The notes under the pieces were generated by a model that was not told the DNA's origin, did not search any database, and saw nothing but the letters and a program-made list of their open reading frames with translations. A stretch of 64,000 nt of DNA from positions 982,814 to 1,046,813 of the forward strand of contig JAJVDF010000363.1 in NCBI GenBank assembly GCA_022410635.1. Reading direction: 5' to 3'. The translations under genes and the position numbers were made by a program. Source of the stretch: Tretioscincus oriximinensis. Taxonomy: Eukaryota > Chordata > Lepidosauria > Squamata > Gymnophthalmidae. Positions 10,983 to 22,375 of this stretch are shown piece after piece. Numbering within the stretch: position 1 is the stretch's first letter; every line of letters begins with the position of its first letter.

Positions 10983-13493
10983 AGTTTNCACCAAAAGTTA
11001 ATGCAGACCATTGATTGACTGAAGGTCCCAGGGTGAGTTACAAGAGCAATAAAAATCATAAAATAGTGTAAAATTTGTATTTCATAATATCTTAACCTTG
11101 TTTCTNTCCAATATCAGACATCAGAGCCACTGAAGTTGGGAATAAGAGTTGTACTTCAAAGCACATGNGAGGTACCAGCATGGTATAGAGCTATCTGGTT
11201 TTTGGTCTTTTCTTTGTAAATAATCACATTATTTGTGAATGATCAAATTAGAAAAAATATTATCCCCCTGAAANGATTATGGGAATTTTATGTGTAGAAT
11301 TTAAAAAGAGTGGGGCATAAACATAATACAAACAGAAAATTCCCATGAAAAGCTTAGATTTATTTTTGAACCTCCTGAGTTTAAAGATATGACTCTTCAG
11401 TCCAGAAATGAGTAATTTAGCTTGTTCAACATAATTAAATCATATCAACAAAAATTCCTTAAAGCCCAAATCAGTGACTATACATGGGAACTAGCTGAAT
11501 AACTACTTGCAGTATTTGTAAATATTCTGTCTTATTTTAAGATGTTGACTGGGGCTCCAGGCACAAGGAGGGGGGTCAAAATCCACAATGTGAGAAACAA
11601 TTGCAGAATGCAGCTATCACATGTACCTGTGAACACGTGTGGAACAAGCAAGACAACCAGGAAGTAAATACTGAGCATACTCAGTCTGTGCTAGCATCTT
11701 CTTGCAGTATCCTGGTGCAATCCCATTAAGGAGAGTTACACAGGAAAGCTTCTTGCCTCCCTGGAGCAAAACATCAGCTAAAGAATATCCTGGGACAATG
11801 GATCTTTTTTACAAGAGCATTACATGTGGAGTCATCATCATGTAAGTATCATCATGACCCGAACCCCCATATGCCTGCTGCTTTATTGGAAGTATTCTTG
11901 CTATTGGATTTTAGATAAATTTGGGCTTTAGATCAAATGACTATGCAAAACTCCTGAGAACTATGCAGTTACATGGCAACTGTTTTGCTGGAAAACACAT
12001 CCTTAGAAAATAGTCTCTATAGTCATCCCTTGTTGTTAAATTTAANATAAATCTGCCTTGCCTTGATTGTGTTAAGCATGCATCTGGAAATGTTCCTACA
12101 GGAGGTGCAAATGCTATATTCTATTTCTTGTATTTTATGTATCTGGTGTACCCTCTTCACTGCAATTGGGTGAAAAAGCATAATCAGCCAATGAGAAGGG
12201 GAGCAAACCAAGTATGTAGAACACGGAAAGTCTAGAATACAGCATTCACAATTTTTGCTACTGGACTAGGAGCTGAAATGTCTTTTTCCCAGAGACATCA
12301 TGCAAATTGTGAGAAACATTCCCTCTGTTAGTGAATGAGAATGGTTCCTATTGTACTTTTCCTTAAGACAAGTGGAAAAGAATCCATAGTAAGCAATTAG
12401 ACATGACAGAAACTGTAGCATCAGATCTGATTTTTCTGCCATGCCTATTGGGCATATTTTCAGCACTTTATCCCAGCAGTTTGTGTGGCAATTCCTGGAG
12501 TGCCAACTGTGTTTATATATTTTCAGATCTGAAGGATTGAAAGTGAAATCTATCTTGTCTGCAGCTACCAATGTTTTATCCAGTCTGAACTTGAAAGGTA
12601 TTTTGTTGATTGAGATTCAATCTTTAAAAGATGAAGTACATATTCAAATCAGCAACCAGAATTGCCAGAATTCATTAAATATAAAAATGCCTAAGTATGT
12701 TGTAGCCAGATGCCTAATGATTAACAATTATTATAACATATGATCCTCCTTTGGCAGGAAATAAATCCCTTAGATTTCCTAGCAAATAACTAGTGAAGCT
12801 AAACCTGTCACTTCTAAATGATAATAACAATATTCCCTTTGTCTCCAACATAGGAGGGATGCCAGAGATATATTTTAGGGGAATTAATCAAAAAACAAAA
12901 AAATTGTATCACATATGCATGAACATAAAATGCACTGGGGCCTTCAAACAAATATTTGTAATCAAAAATTCAAAAAGGGCTACATCCTTTGCTCAATCGT
13001 GAGGTTAAGATGGTAAAACTATCATTTGAAAATGAAAACTTTTTCATGAATATTTACCGCCGCGTTTTCTCCCCACAAATTGCTTTAGCATTCTTTGGCT
13101 TCAAGCATTACACTTATTTTAAGGGATGATCTTATTTGAATGTCAAAACAACTTGAAGACCAGGGAACAGGATGTGCCTTGAAGAATACTCAAGCTTGCA
13201 ATCCTGACGGCAACCCTTTGTGTTGACTTTAACTTGTTAGCTCTAAAAGTAATGAAGGATGACTTGAAATACTAAAACAGCTGAAAAAGCAGGCCTAAGC
13301 AATGGCTTGTTAGGAAGACCACCTGCAGCTATGGTACTCCAGGTCTCCATGCTGTATATAAGTACTACATTCGCATCTCACATTTGATTCATATTTCAGA
13401 TGCTGGGTCCCAAGAGGAAACATGAGTATAAAAACATCATATGTATCTTCTTCAACCTGGACACTTCCTTTAAATCAATAGATTATTGGAGTG
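10983..13493. other. No gene or repeat recognised
   Basis: Mostly AT-rich sequence. The overlapping frames at 12266-12571 and 12441-12743 lie on opposite strands, have no motif, and look like chance openings. 11540-11780 is somewhat less AT-rich but gives no recognisable family. Confidence 0.35.
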
Positions 13494-13532
13494 TGTCTCG
13501 GCCTTTTGGCTAAGATCAAGTGTAGTGTAGTA
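13494..13532 (+). pseudogene. U2 snRNA pseudogene, 5' fragment
   Basis: TCTCGGCCTTTTGGC followed by TAAGATCAAGTGTAGT matches the 5' end of vertebrate U2 snRNA, including the GUAGUA branch-point pairing region. A small GTGTA duplication follows, and similarity then stops in an AT-rich run. The Sm site and the 3' stem-loops are missing, so it cannot encode a working U2. Such 5' fragments are common retroposed copies. Confidence 0.8.
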
Positions 13533-13709
13533 TTTAAAAATGGTATTTTCTGTCCTGAGATGTTGAAGGTGAAATATCATTCCTAGAAGCAATGACCTTA
13601 ATTTGTTATAACTCCTGTATACAGTGTCTTCCAAAGCTTCTCTATGATTTACTCTTATTTGGAACGTAATGCTGGTAAATGTTCAGATGTTGCCCTTCCC
13701 TTTGGGCCA

Positions 13710-14190
13710 GTTAAAAACGAAATAGAAAACAAGTGGGCAAGTTATTGTCTCTTTATAAATCTATAGTGAGGCCACATTTGTAGTAGGAAAATTCTGGTCA
13801 AAAGATCTCAGAAAGAATATTACGGAACTAGGAAAAGTGCAGAAAAAAGTGGCTGAAATAACAAAGCAGCTGGAATCCTTTCCTTATGAAATCAGCTGCA
13901 AGTCTAGTTTTTTAATTTTCANAGTTGACATTTAATAGATGACCTAATTGAAGTATATTATAAAATTATGCCTAGTGTAAAAAAGAAGAATAGAGGAAAA
14001 ATATATCTCATAGTACTAAAATCAGAGAGCATATTTTGAAAATGAATGGGCAGGAAGGTTATAACTGACAAAGCATTTTTTTAACCAGAGGTTCATTGGT
14101 TTACAGAATTTACTACCAGAAGAAGCTTTAAGAAAGCTTTAAAAATGGTTAGAGAAATTTATGAAGGATGGATTATCAAAAGCCTGAATT
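13710..14190 (+). repeat. Old CR1 LINE relic, family A type
   Basis: The blocks TTTATAAATCTATAGTGAGGCCACATTTG, TTCTGGTCA, GTGCAGAAAAAAGTGGC and CCTTATGAAATCAGCTGCAAG, then AACCAGAGGTTCATTGGTTTACAGAATTTACT, follow the order of the family A ORF2 C-terminal region and 3' untranslated part. Many frame breaks indicate an old copy. No 3' octamer end is visible. Confidence 0.6.
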
Positions 14191-14249
14191 CCTAATTCTA
14201 AGGTAAGGGACAGCCGACAGAGAAATGAGCTGTGACCAGTTATGATCTG

Positions 14250-14526
14250 TAGAAGAAGAAGACAAACTGGGTTTTTATACCCTGCTTTTCTCACTTGAAG
14301 TGACACAAAGTGGCTTACAAGCTTATTTTTCACCTGAAGGGTTACATTCTATCTTCACCACCATGCTGTGATGGTCCCCATTTATCTAATTGCATTTTCT
14401 TGTTTTCAAATAGCTGAGTTGGCTAGAGCTGAGGCCAATAGAGGGTGCTCACTCCCCTTCACAGGCAACAGAGCTTCGAACTCAAATCTCTCCTGAAAAC
14501 AAGGGCTCTTAACCTCCATACCGTTG
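14250..14526 (-). repeat. tRNA-derived SINE, family C
   Basis: Same plan as the copy at 9457. The minus strand has GTTAAGAGCCC (A-box side) and GAGTTCGAAGCTC (B-box), then the body, then the tail TTGTAAGCCACTTTGTGTCA..AGCAGGGTATAAAAACC, followed by TCT-rich repeats. The B-box is better preserved here than at 9457. Confidence 0.75.
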
Positions 14527-15547
14527 TAGACATATTTAAAAACCATTGACATTTTCCTTACTTGTCTTTTCCTACTGATAGAGGCACAGAAGAGCTCAAA
14601 AACACTCAAGAANCCCCCAAAAGCACCAGGGTGTCTGCGGGTGCTATGTTGGCAATGTCTGTTGTAAAGTATCTCACTCTGCTCTCAAGATTTACTTATT
14701 TCAGTCATCTGTGTTCTTTAAAATCTATGGGTCAATAAATGTTTGATAATGATTGATTGTTCAACATGCAATATTAAAAGGAGCTTCTTTTTTTTTTACA
14801 TAAAAACATTCCAAACCATATTAGCTGTGCTCACTTGTCAGGAACATATTTTCATTCTGTCATTTAGGAAATGTGGCTTCTTTTTCGCTTGTCATTCTAG
14901 ACAAGAATGATTTTGTTCAGTGCACTTTCATCCTTAATTTAGAGTTTGCACGGCATTAATGCTTTTTTTATTGTTGTTTTCCTAACATAGACAACTTTGC
15001 CTCCCTCTGGGATGCCTAAATATTACACCACAAAACAGACACATCCCAGAGACATTTAAATTCATGACTGTCAATATTCATGTGACATATTCAATGTTTG
15101 TATCCTTCTGGTTCTCTAGCAACAACCTCTGTCCCACATAATGCAAGGCATACACAAATATCAGGAAAAGCTTTTGAGTTTCCCATGGAATAATTTGTCC
15201 CCTTCTTTGGTAGCTTAATAAATCTTTAGTTAAGGTGACAGAAATTTAGGTTTTGATAAGAAAAAAATGAAGCAATAGTAGTAAAGCAAAGGGCTTCTCC
15301 AGGGCACAACCTGGCCACATGATCCTTTGTGCTTCTTTTATTTTTAGGACCTAATCTGTATTCTCTAACAGAGTTTATGGACCCTGCTTCTGCCTGCTGT
15401 ACAGTTTAAGATAGGATTTTTCCTCTTCTAGAACATTCTGTCTGCACAGGACAGAGAATAGACTGCACTAGAGTGCCCAAGATGGTGTCCTGGACCAGTC
15501 TATTGGTAGATTTAATAGAGTAGCATACTGGATCACGAAGGTCCCTT
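14527..15547. other. No feature recognised
   Basis: AT-rich sequence without a recognisable gene, RNA or repeat. Confidence 0.35.
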
Positions 15548-15788
15548 GTTACCCCAGGGACCTTTTCACACAAGGAGATTAGTTCCTGCTATTTACCTGT
15601 TTTTCTACCTGCAATTCAACACCTCCCTACAGTTGCATATGCTTTGTCTTCTCCCATACACATTTTCCTATAAATACCTGACCCTGACATTAGTCCCTCA
15701 GCATCTGAAGAAGTAGACCTGTCTACAAAAGCTTATGCCAACCACTTTTCTCTAGTTAGTCTCAAAGTGCTGCTAGCTCCTTTGCTGG
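15548..15788 (+). repeat. Interspersed repeat, family P
   Basis: CCCAGGGACCTTTTCACA, GCATATGCTTTGTCTTCTCCC, CTATAAATACCTGACC, GCATCTGAAGAAGTAGACC, AAAGCTTATGCCAACC and TTAGTCTCAAAGTGCTGCTAG occur in this order. Most recur in the copy at 60271-60485. The block around GAAGT..ACAAAAGCTTATGC resembles a sequence that is widespread in reptile genomes. I am not sure of its class. Confidence 0.6.
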
Positions 15789-15940
15789 ATCACAAAGCAT
15801 GCAAATGACATACCTCTGTGGTCCAGTAAGTCAACAATAACAACACATATAGATTTGATATACAGTAAATCCTTTTTGCAGCCATAGAAATACTCAGATC
15901 TAGTCTACATGTGGATGCACAATTGTTTATTCTAGAATAA

Positions 15941-16203
15941 ATTGCATTTGTATTTGTTTGTTTGTACTTATATCCCACCCTTTACCTGAAGGTCTCAGGG
16001 CAGCCAGCCATAGGGTGGTGCACAAAGCTTTTGTTGCTTTCTCCACCACAGACACCCTGTTAAGTACGTGGGGCTGAGAGAGTTTAAAGAACTGTGATTG
16101 GCCCAAGGTCACCCAGCTAGCTTTCATGGAGGAGTGGGGAATTGAACTGGGAGACTACCAGATGTGAGTCTAACACTAACCACTACACTAAACTGGCTCT
16201 CTA
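15941..16203 (-). repeat. tRNA-derived SINE, family D
   Basis: On the minus strand the head reads GAGAGCCAGTTTAGTGTAGT then GGTTAGTGTTAGACTC (A-box region) and CCCAGTTCAATTCCCC (B-box). A body with GGGTGACCTTGGGCCAATCA follows, then the tail CCCTGAGACCTTCAGGTAAA and GGGATATAAGTACAAACAAA. This is a full-length reptile SINE. A second copy lies at 48692-48950, and a tail fragment at 45230-45300. Confidence 0.85.
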
Positions 16204-17847
16204 GTATGGATTTAAACCTGATTAATGTGGCCTATTAGTATATCTTTTAACTAGATTACTAGGTACCGTATGTAATAATAGGCTTAAAGCTTCCCATTAT
16301 ATATTTGATACTGAGCTACTCTTCACACAAGGGACCAGATATCAAGTAAAATGCAAAATATCGCACCCTCTTAGAAGCATTGTGTATTTTGGCAAGGAAA
16401 TTGTGTTAAAGGTTATGGAACATGGCAATTCTTTATCTGATTTTGTTTCTTTCCTTTGAATTGTGGGTGGAGGAGAATGCCATAGTGCAATGAGCATGTG
16501 AGTACAATCTGTAGCTAGCAGGAGTCTCACCAATGGTTTCTTAATAAAAATGTGGTTGCTGTTAAATCTCTGCCTGCATTTAATTGTTCTGTTCTTTCTA
16601 CATACAACCAAGATCACAGCTTAAGAAGAAAATAAAGGCTTTCTGCCAATTGGAAAGTCAGAATATTTGTGTTTTAATAAAAATGACAAATAGAAGAAAC
16701 TTTGCAATTCATGCTTGGAAACCTCACAACTTTTAAATGCTTGGGAGCAAAAAGAAATGTGTGCCTGGACTTGATCAGGGCAGAGCATGTAATTGTAAAT
16801 TTATCTTGCAATATAGAGACACATCAAATAAGACTGCATACTCCTTTTGTGATTCATTGTTTTGCACCAACAAAATAACTCAATATGCTTCAAAATGCTT
16901 TTGGCCATCATCACAAGTGAAAAAAGACCTATACCCTCATACTGTCTGTGGTTACTTTACTTAAGATAACAATGCTCTAGAAATAACAAAAGCCTGGTTA
17001 ATGCATGGAAATTAAAGACAGAATGCTGAGTATATATAGAACAGCTTTAGATTGTGATGGTAGAGTTCTCATTGTCAGCACTTATCCAAAGTGTTTCCAC
17101 ACACTTGATACAAAAATGGCACATATGTGTGCTTGTTATCTCAATCCTTTGTAGTTTCCATTCCAGCCCTTGGACACATAAAAAAGCAAATCAGTTGAAA
17201 GAAAAATAATGCTACCATTTCTGCATGCTATCCACTAAGACTCTAGGCTGGTAGATTGGTCCAGAATACTAAGTAGCATAGTCTGTTTGCATGGTGAAGT
17301 ACTGTACTCTCAGGCCATGCCTCTGTGAATTGTCCTGTCCACATAAGACCAGGCTGTGGAGTGAGATGTAGCACCCAAATGTATCATACTCCATTCCACA
17401 GTAGCCTTCTTATAAGCAGTAGAAAAAAAAAACACCCACAGCTAGCAAATCACAGTATTCTATTAATGGCAATGATAGCCCATCAATAAACAAAGTAGAT
17501 AGCAATATTGAAAATTGTACATTTTTTTTTCAAAAGTACAACTTATACAGAACTTTTTGCAAATGCCAAACACTATGGCAACTCTTAAATAACAAGATAA
17601 ATAAAAAAGCTGGCCACAACTGNTTATAAGCAGATCAAAATTGGTTGGAGATGTACAGGACCATGCAATGTGTGTAGACAGAATACATCTATAGTCCAGC
17701 ATACCTTGCTTGGTGCTGTTTTAACTGGGCACTTGGAAGCAGCATCAGAAGCCTTGTTGGTCCAGGATGTGTTATCGAAGGGCCATTCATTCCACCTTGG
17801 AATAGTAGTCTGTAACAGATCAATCAAAGGGTAAAGGGGTAGCCTTA
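16204..17847. other. No feature recognised
   Basis: No recognisable gene or repeat. The minus-strand frame at 16342-16617 and the frames around 17463-17827 have no known motifs. Confidence 0.35.
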
Positions 17848-18755
17848 AAAGGTATTTCAGGAAACCTGCCCATCACTGCAATCCAGAGGCAGTACCAAGG
17901 TATCCAAATGGGTAGCCTTTGATACACTCGGCTTCAACAAATTTGTCTAATCTTATCTTAAAGCTATTCACAGCATTAGCACCTTCTCTTCCAGAAATAA
18001 ATTCCATAGACAAATTACTTTCTAAGTAAAGAAATACTTCCCATTATCCATCATAACTCTCTTGCTCTTTGGCTTCAAAGAATGTTCCCTGGTTCTAGTG
18101 TTGTGTGATAGGGAAAATTATCCATCACACATATAATTTTACACATTTAAGAAACTGACATTGCAGCCTGCTTTCATAAAAGAGTTGTTCAAGCTCCTTG
18201 ATCACTCCTTGTTGCCCTCTCCCCTTTTTCTAGTTCCAGAATATTCAGCATAGATCTGTTAAAAGGGCAAAATGACACCTGCTAAATGTTTGATTACCTT
18301 TCTAATTATCCCTAGCCTTGTTTGTTTTTTAGTTGCTGATGCACGTTGGGTTGACATTCCAAGAGCTTTCATAGAAAACTCAGCCTCCATTAGTTGATAA
18401 GATTTTTTTCCATCCAGTGTGCATAACTATACTTGCTTAGGTTAAAGTGCATTTGCCATTTCATTTGTTTTCTCAGCCTATGTCAAGAAATCCATCTTGT
18501 TGATTTTTGCTAGCCTGAAAATTTTAGTTCTATCAACAAAATTTTCTATTGCACTATCCAGGGGCTTAAAACTGAATAAATTAAAATGCATTGTCTGGAT
18601 ACTACACTTTTCACCTCTTTCCACCCAGAAAACCGTCCATTAATTTCTATTGTTTAGCTGGTTACCAACCCAAGACAGGACCTATCCTTTTATTCCATTA
18701 CTGAAGAGCTTACTCAGGATCCTTCAATGGTTTTATAAGAACCTTCTGAAAGTCC
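17848..18755 (-). repeat. CR1 LINE, family A, about 0.9 kb of the 3' half
   Basis: From the plus-strand left, GGTATTTCAGGAAACCTGCC, then the untranslated region, then GTTCCCTGGTTCTAGTGTTG (ORF2 C-terminus), and further right GAGCTTACTCAGGATCCTTC and AAAGTCCAACA, which match the reverse-transcriptase region in reverse. The 3' octamer end is missing, and many stops and indels make it non-functional. Similarity fades beyond about 18755, which is taken as the 5' limit. Confidence 0.7.
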
Positions 18756-19084
18756 AACAACTGTGCCTTTTCCTATTCTGCAAATAAAGCTGTCTTGAGA
18801 GTGGAATCTGTTTTGGGGAGTAGATTCTGTCCAAGAGTAGGTCAGGTACTGATCATGTGACAGAATGCATTCCCTGGGATTGAAACGCTCTTTTGACATA
18901 GTAACTGTAACAAAATTGAGTGGGGGCTAAGACTGTGTATGTTCTTCCTTTATATGTTTACTTACTTGGATTGGTATTGGTCCACAGTACCTCCTTAATA
19001 ATATTGGTCTTTTAATAATGACAAGGCACTTGGATTTTATCAGTTTGCTTGTGTGTAGATAGGCTATAAAAGATGAGATAAATA

Positions 19085-19690
19085 AAATAACCCAGTTCTG
19101 TAGATAGGGTTTATTCTTCAGGTAGGTTACCACCACTTCCCTCAGGAAGAAATTAAAAATTAAGGAGTGAATGAGCCCCTTTACTTGGTTCTCCCAGATA
19201 ATAAAGTCTTCTCTGTTTTAAACCATAAACACAACTTTATTAACACAAAATAACCGGCAAGTCACTCATAAAGAAACCAATGATACAATTTATCCACACT
19301 GGATAGGGAAAAGGTTCTGAGTCTTTAATGTCTCTGGCTAACCTTCCCTTTGCTTGCCCACATTCAAAGACTCTCAGCGCTCCCTTTCTATCCCTACTCC
19401 CCCAGCTGGTATGTATCCTGCTTTGGTCATTCTTTATTTTTTTACACTCCAGCAGAGAAACAGTTTAATTGTTTGGCCACACGCTCAAACAATCATTTCA
19501 CTCCTTAGTAATCTTCAACAAGAACTACATCAGAAAACTCTCCATCAAGCAATTCCCAATACAATCTCCTTCTCTCTTGCACATCCCACTTTTATAATCT
19601 CAGCCCACCCCCAAGACTCAGCCTTTAAGCTTGGAAAATTTAAAGGAGCCTTGCTCAAATTAGGTGATTACATTACAGTAGCCAACACAC
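19085..19690 (-). repeat. LTR-like repeat, family X, copy 1
   Basis: The copy shares with 36676-37420 the block ATAGGGTTTAT..CCACTTCCCTCAGGAAGAAAT..AATGRGYCC and a right end of the form GGTG.ATTCATTACA. On the minus strand it starts TGTAATGTAATCACC and contains AATAAAG polyadenylation-like signals, as a retroviral or Gypsy LTR would. I see no coding region next to it, so a solo LTR is the best guess. It could also be another kind of repeat. Confidence 0.4.
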
Positions 19691-20179
19691 GTTAGGTATT
19701 CTTCGAACATAGCCCAAGAGGCCAAATATTGCCTTAGATTCTTATTAAGTGCATTGCCTGCAACATTATGGAGAGTTCAAAGATCTATAGAAAATGAAAA
19801 TGTTGAGATTGCCACCCAATATTTCCCGGGTTTACCTTTTCTTTTTTTGGGGGAGCTATAATTAATTTTATCATGTTGAGTCTCTTGCAAGTGAAACTGG
19901 TAAAACTGAAGCCCATCTTATTGTTCAAACCAGAATTGCAACTACTGTAACTTCTGTGTTACTGGGATAAACATTAATTCCAGTGTTTCTCAAGGATTGG
20001 AGTGGAATGGTGGCCATTTTGATGCTGCCCTTACCTTTCTCTTGGGGCATTTGTTCCTTTTGGCTTTTATATACAGCTCTAATTCAAAGATGGAGACTTC
20101 TACTTGGACTGATGTGAGAGCTGCAATGATTGTCAATTCAGTAGTGTGCTCACTACTTTACTCTGACCTTTAGAGCTAT

Positions 20180-20400
20180 AAGTAGCCTGGCTACAAATAT
20201 CTAAAGATCCATCTGGTCTGTGCCCATAGAAACCTATCTGTTCTTTAAGACCTTTTGGACAGGTCCTTTTGGTAATAAGATTTTAAAATGTAAGGACCTG
20301 CAAAATAGTCTTCTCTGTGATAGCCCCATGCTATGAAATGAACTTCTATCATCTTATATTTTCTGGAAGATGGTGGGGAAGGAAGTTTTACAGGCACCTA
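20180..20400 (+). repeat. Possible L2-type LINE ORF2 C-terminal relic
   Basis: CTGTGATAGCCCCATGCTATGAAATGAACT can be read as SPMLWNEL, similar to the APxLWNxLP block near the end of L2 ORF2, with TATCTGTTCTTTAAGACCTT upstream. It is heavily broken. A chance likeness cannot be excluded. Confidence 0.3.
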
Positions 20401-20886
20401 TGTTTTGAAATATACTGTAAACATACATTTTCATTTTCTCTGAATTCAGTGGCGGTTACATGCAACCTATAAGATTACAATCTGAAAGTACTTTTTCTGC
20501 AGCTTGAAGTCAAAAGTATAGTTGCTTTAGTTTGCAAGTAATTTTGTCACAAAAACTCTTTTGACTATTTATTTGGCTTTTCAATGACCTAAAAATGTTT
20601 GTGAATCATTTTGAAATACATCCCATTCCATCACCATCTTGCATTAATGAAAACAATGGAAAAATGTACTTAACAGTGAAACTTCTGGCTTCCAGAATCA
20701 GACTGTTAACTACCAAAAGATAATACAAAGGTCATGCTACAGCTCTCAATAAAATTATCATGGTTGGGAAAATTGACATTTGAAAGCATAAACCACATAT
20801 TCTGGAGAGCAAACAGAAAACACTTTATTCAGCAGATTGGGCTGAAATTCAAGAAAAGATCAATGCAAAAAAGAAAAATCCATACA

Positions 20887-21215
20887 GCAGCAGCAGAAGA
20901 AGCAGAAGCAGAAGAAGCAAAAGCAGAAGGAGAAGAAGAAAAAGAAGAGGGTTTTTATACCCTGCTTTTCTCGCCTTTCAAAGGGACTCAAAGCGGCTTA
21001 CAAGGATATTTTTGCCCAAAGGCTTACTTTCTATCTTCCCCACCAGGCTGTGGTGGTTCCCATGTATCTACTGGCAGTCATTTGCAATTTCTTGCAGTTC
21101 ATTCTTTCAAATAGCTGGGTTGGCTAGAGCTATAGGCTAGTGGAAGGTGCTCATCCCTCCCGACGTCCAACACATGAGAGACTATTTACTAAGTGACTGA
21201 GCCATTTGTGTCTGC
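20887..21215 (-). repeat. tRNA-derived SINE, family C, with GAA-rich tail
   Basis: The SINE tail on the plus strand (GGGTTTTTATACCCTGCTTTTC..CAAAGCGGCTTACAAGG) is preceded at 20887-20950 by a purine tract of GCA/GAA/GGA triplets, which is the expanded 3' simple repeat of the SINE. The body matches the copies at 9457 and 14250. Part of the B-box side near 21170 is deleted. The frame crossing it (20734-21114), rich in E, A and K, is a by-product of the triplet tract. Confidence 0.75.
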
Positions 21216-21557
21216 TAAAAGTTAAAATAAATATATTGTCTTCATCACTAGTTGCAATTGAAAATGTTATTTTTCCATGAATTTAACATGCAGTTCTATG
21301 GTCTTTATATGGTGATTTTTGCAATCATAGCATTTTCCACATTTTTGACTGGTGGAAACCAGACTTCAACACTCCATACCATTTGTAAACCTGTATATCA
21401 AAGACAGGTTGAATCTAATAATTCATTGGCATGAAGGTCACATGGCTCATTTGCAGATTCCATGCACCAGTGGAAGTAATTAAGCAAGTACAGGGCGAAA
21501 TTAGACTGACTGACCTGATGGTGGCAGCCATGTTGGAGAAGGTCCTTCCAACATGAA

Positions 21558-21797
21558 AAGGGAAAGAAGGAAGAGCCATCCATGCCAGCCAAAGCAATGT
21601 CTGGAACAGAGCTGCGCCTGGCATAGATGGAAATAAAGTCTGAAACTGCCACTGCCAGAATTCCAGAAGGTGAGTTCAATATCTTACCATTTGGAATTCT
21701 TGCAGCGGCAGCAACACTTTCAGGCTTTGTTTCCATCGATGGCAGACACAGTTCCATTGCTGCAGCTGGCATGGATGGCTGTTCCTTCTTTCCCTTA
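21558..21797. repeat. 240-base fold-back (inverted repeat) element
   Basis: The left arm (about 21558-21670) begins AAAGGGAAAGAAGGAAGAGC and holds CATCCATGCCAGC. The right arm (about 21692-21797) holds GCTGGCATGGATGGCTG and ends CCTTCTTTCCCTTA. The arms pair with several mismatches around a spacer of about 20 bases. Because of the symmetry both strands give similar frames, each with an AGMDG..SFFP motif; I regard these as artefacts of symmetry. Confidence 0.7.
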
Positions 21798-21899
21798 GGA
21801 CTGACTCCCCACAAAATGTTTTTACCACAATAATAACTACATCATGAAGAATCCACCCTATATATTCATGGAAGTTTAGTGATCTACTCGCTAAAAGAC

Positions 21900-22375
21900 C
21901 TTTTTTCTGACTTCATTTCAGGCTATTGTGTAAATCCACTAAAAAGCCTTCATAGGGCATTTTATAATGAGAATATGGTAGAGATCATGAGATTCCGAGG
22001 CTAGATGTAAAAGTTAATTGGCTCTCAGCTCAAAGAGAATGCTAGGAATTATAGTAAGAGAAGTCTAGAAATGACATAAGGGACATATATGACAAGAATA
22101 CAAGGCAGTGAAATGGGAAAACAGGAAACTGTGGAATATTGAAGGTGAGTGAGGAGGCAATCACAAATGAGGTAATCCGGATTTGAAGTAAATTCTAGAA
22201 TCAGGCCCATATTTTGGCTGTATTTTGCCCAAGGGTTGTAATTTACTTACTTACTTTATTTATTTTACTCCCCCTCTTCCCTCAGCTACAATAAAAGCAA
22301 TAAAAATGTTTTCTTACTACTACCAGTAGCTATATTTTGCCTAAATACGGCCGTCTGGAATAAAACAGATTGTGG
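21900..22375 (+). repeat. Family F repeat, split by a small hAT element
   Basis: AATCCACTAAAAAGCCTT, GGCTAGATGTAAAAGTTAAT, CAATCACAAATG and CTGGAATAAAACAG occur in the same order, in reverse complement, at 42829-43140. That other copy runs straight through TAAATTCTGGAATAAAACAG, whereas this one is interrupted at that point by 152 bases. Family F is itself not classified. Confidence 0.7.
22202..22353. mobile_element. Small hAT-type non-autonomous transposon (family E)
   Basis: The element starts CAGGCCCATATTTTGGC and ends GCCTAAATACGGCCG, an imperfect terminal inverted repeat. It is flanked by TCTAGAAT (22194-22201) and TCTGGAAT (22354-22361), an 8-base target duplication with one mismatch. 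This length, and a TCTAGA-like site, are typical of the hAT superfamily. The uninterrupted family F copy near 42.84 kb serves as the empty site. A relative lies at 48458-48640. Confidence 0.8.

Noticed and set aside
15941..16203. Possible tRNA gene
   Set aside because: The tRNA-like boxes are followed by a SINE body and tail, and the cloverleaf is not maintained. It is a SINE head.
20734..21114. 126-residue frame with an E/A/K-rich section
   Set aside because: It runs through the triplet tail and body of a tRNA-derived SINE.
21398..21833. Overlapping frames with similar peptides on opposite strands
   Set aside because: The likeness follows from the inverted repeat at 21558-21797, not from two related genes.
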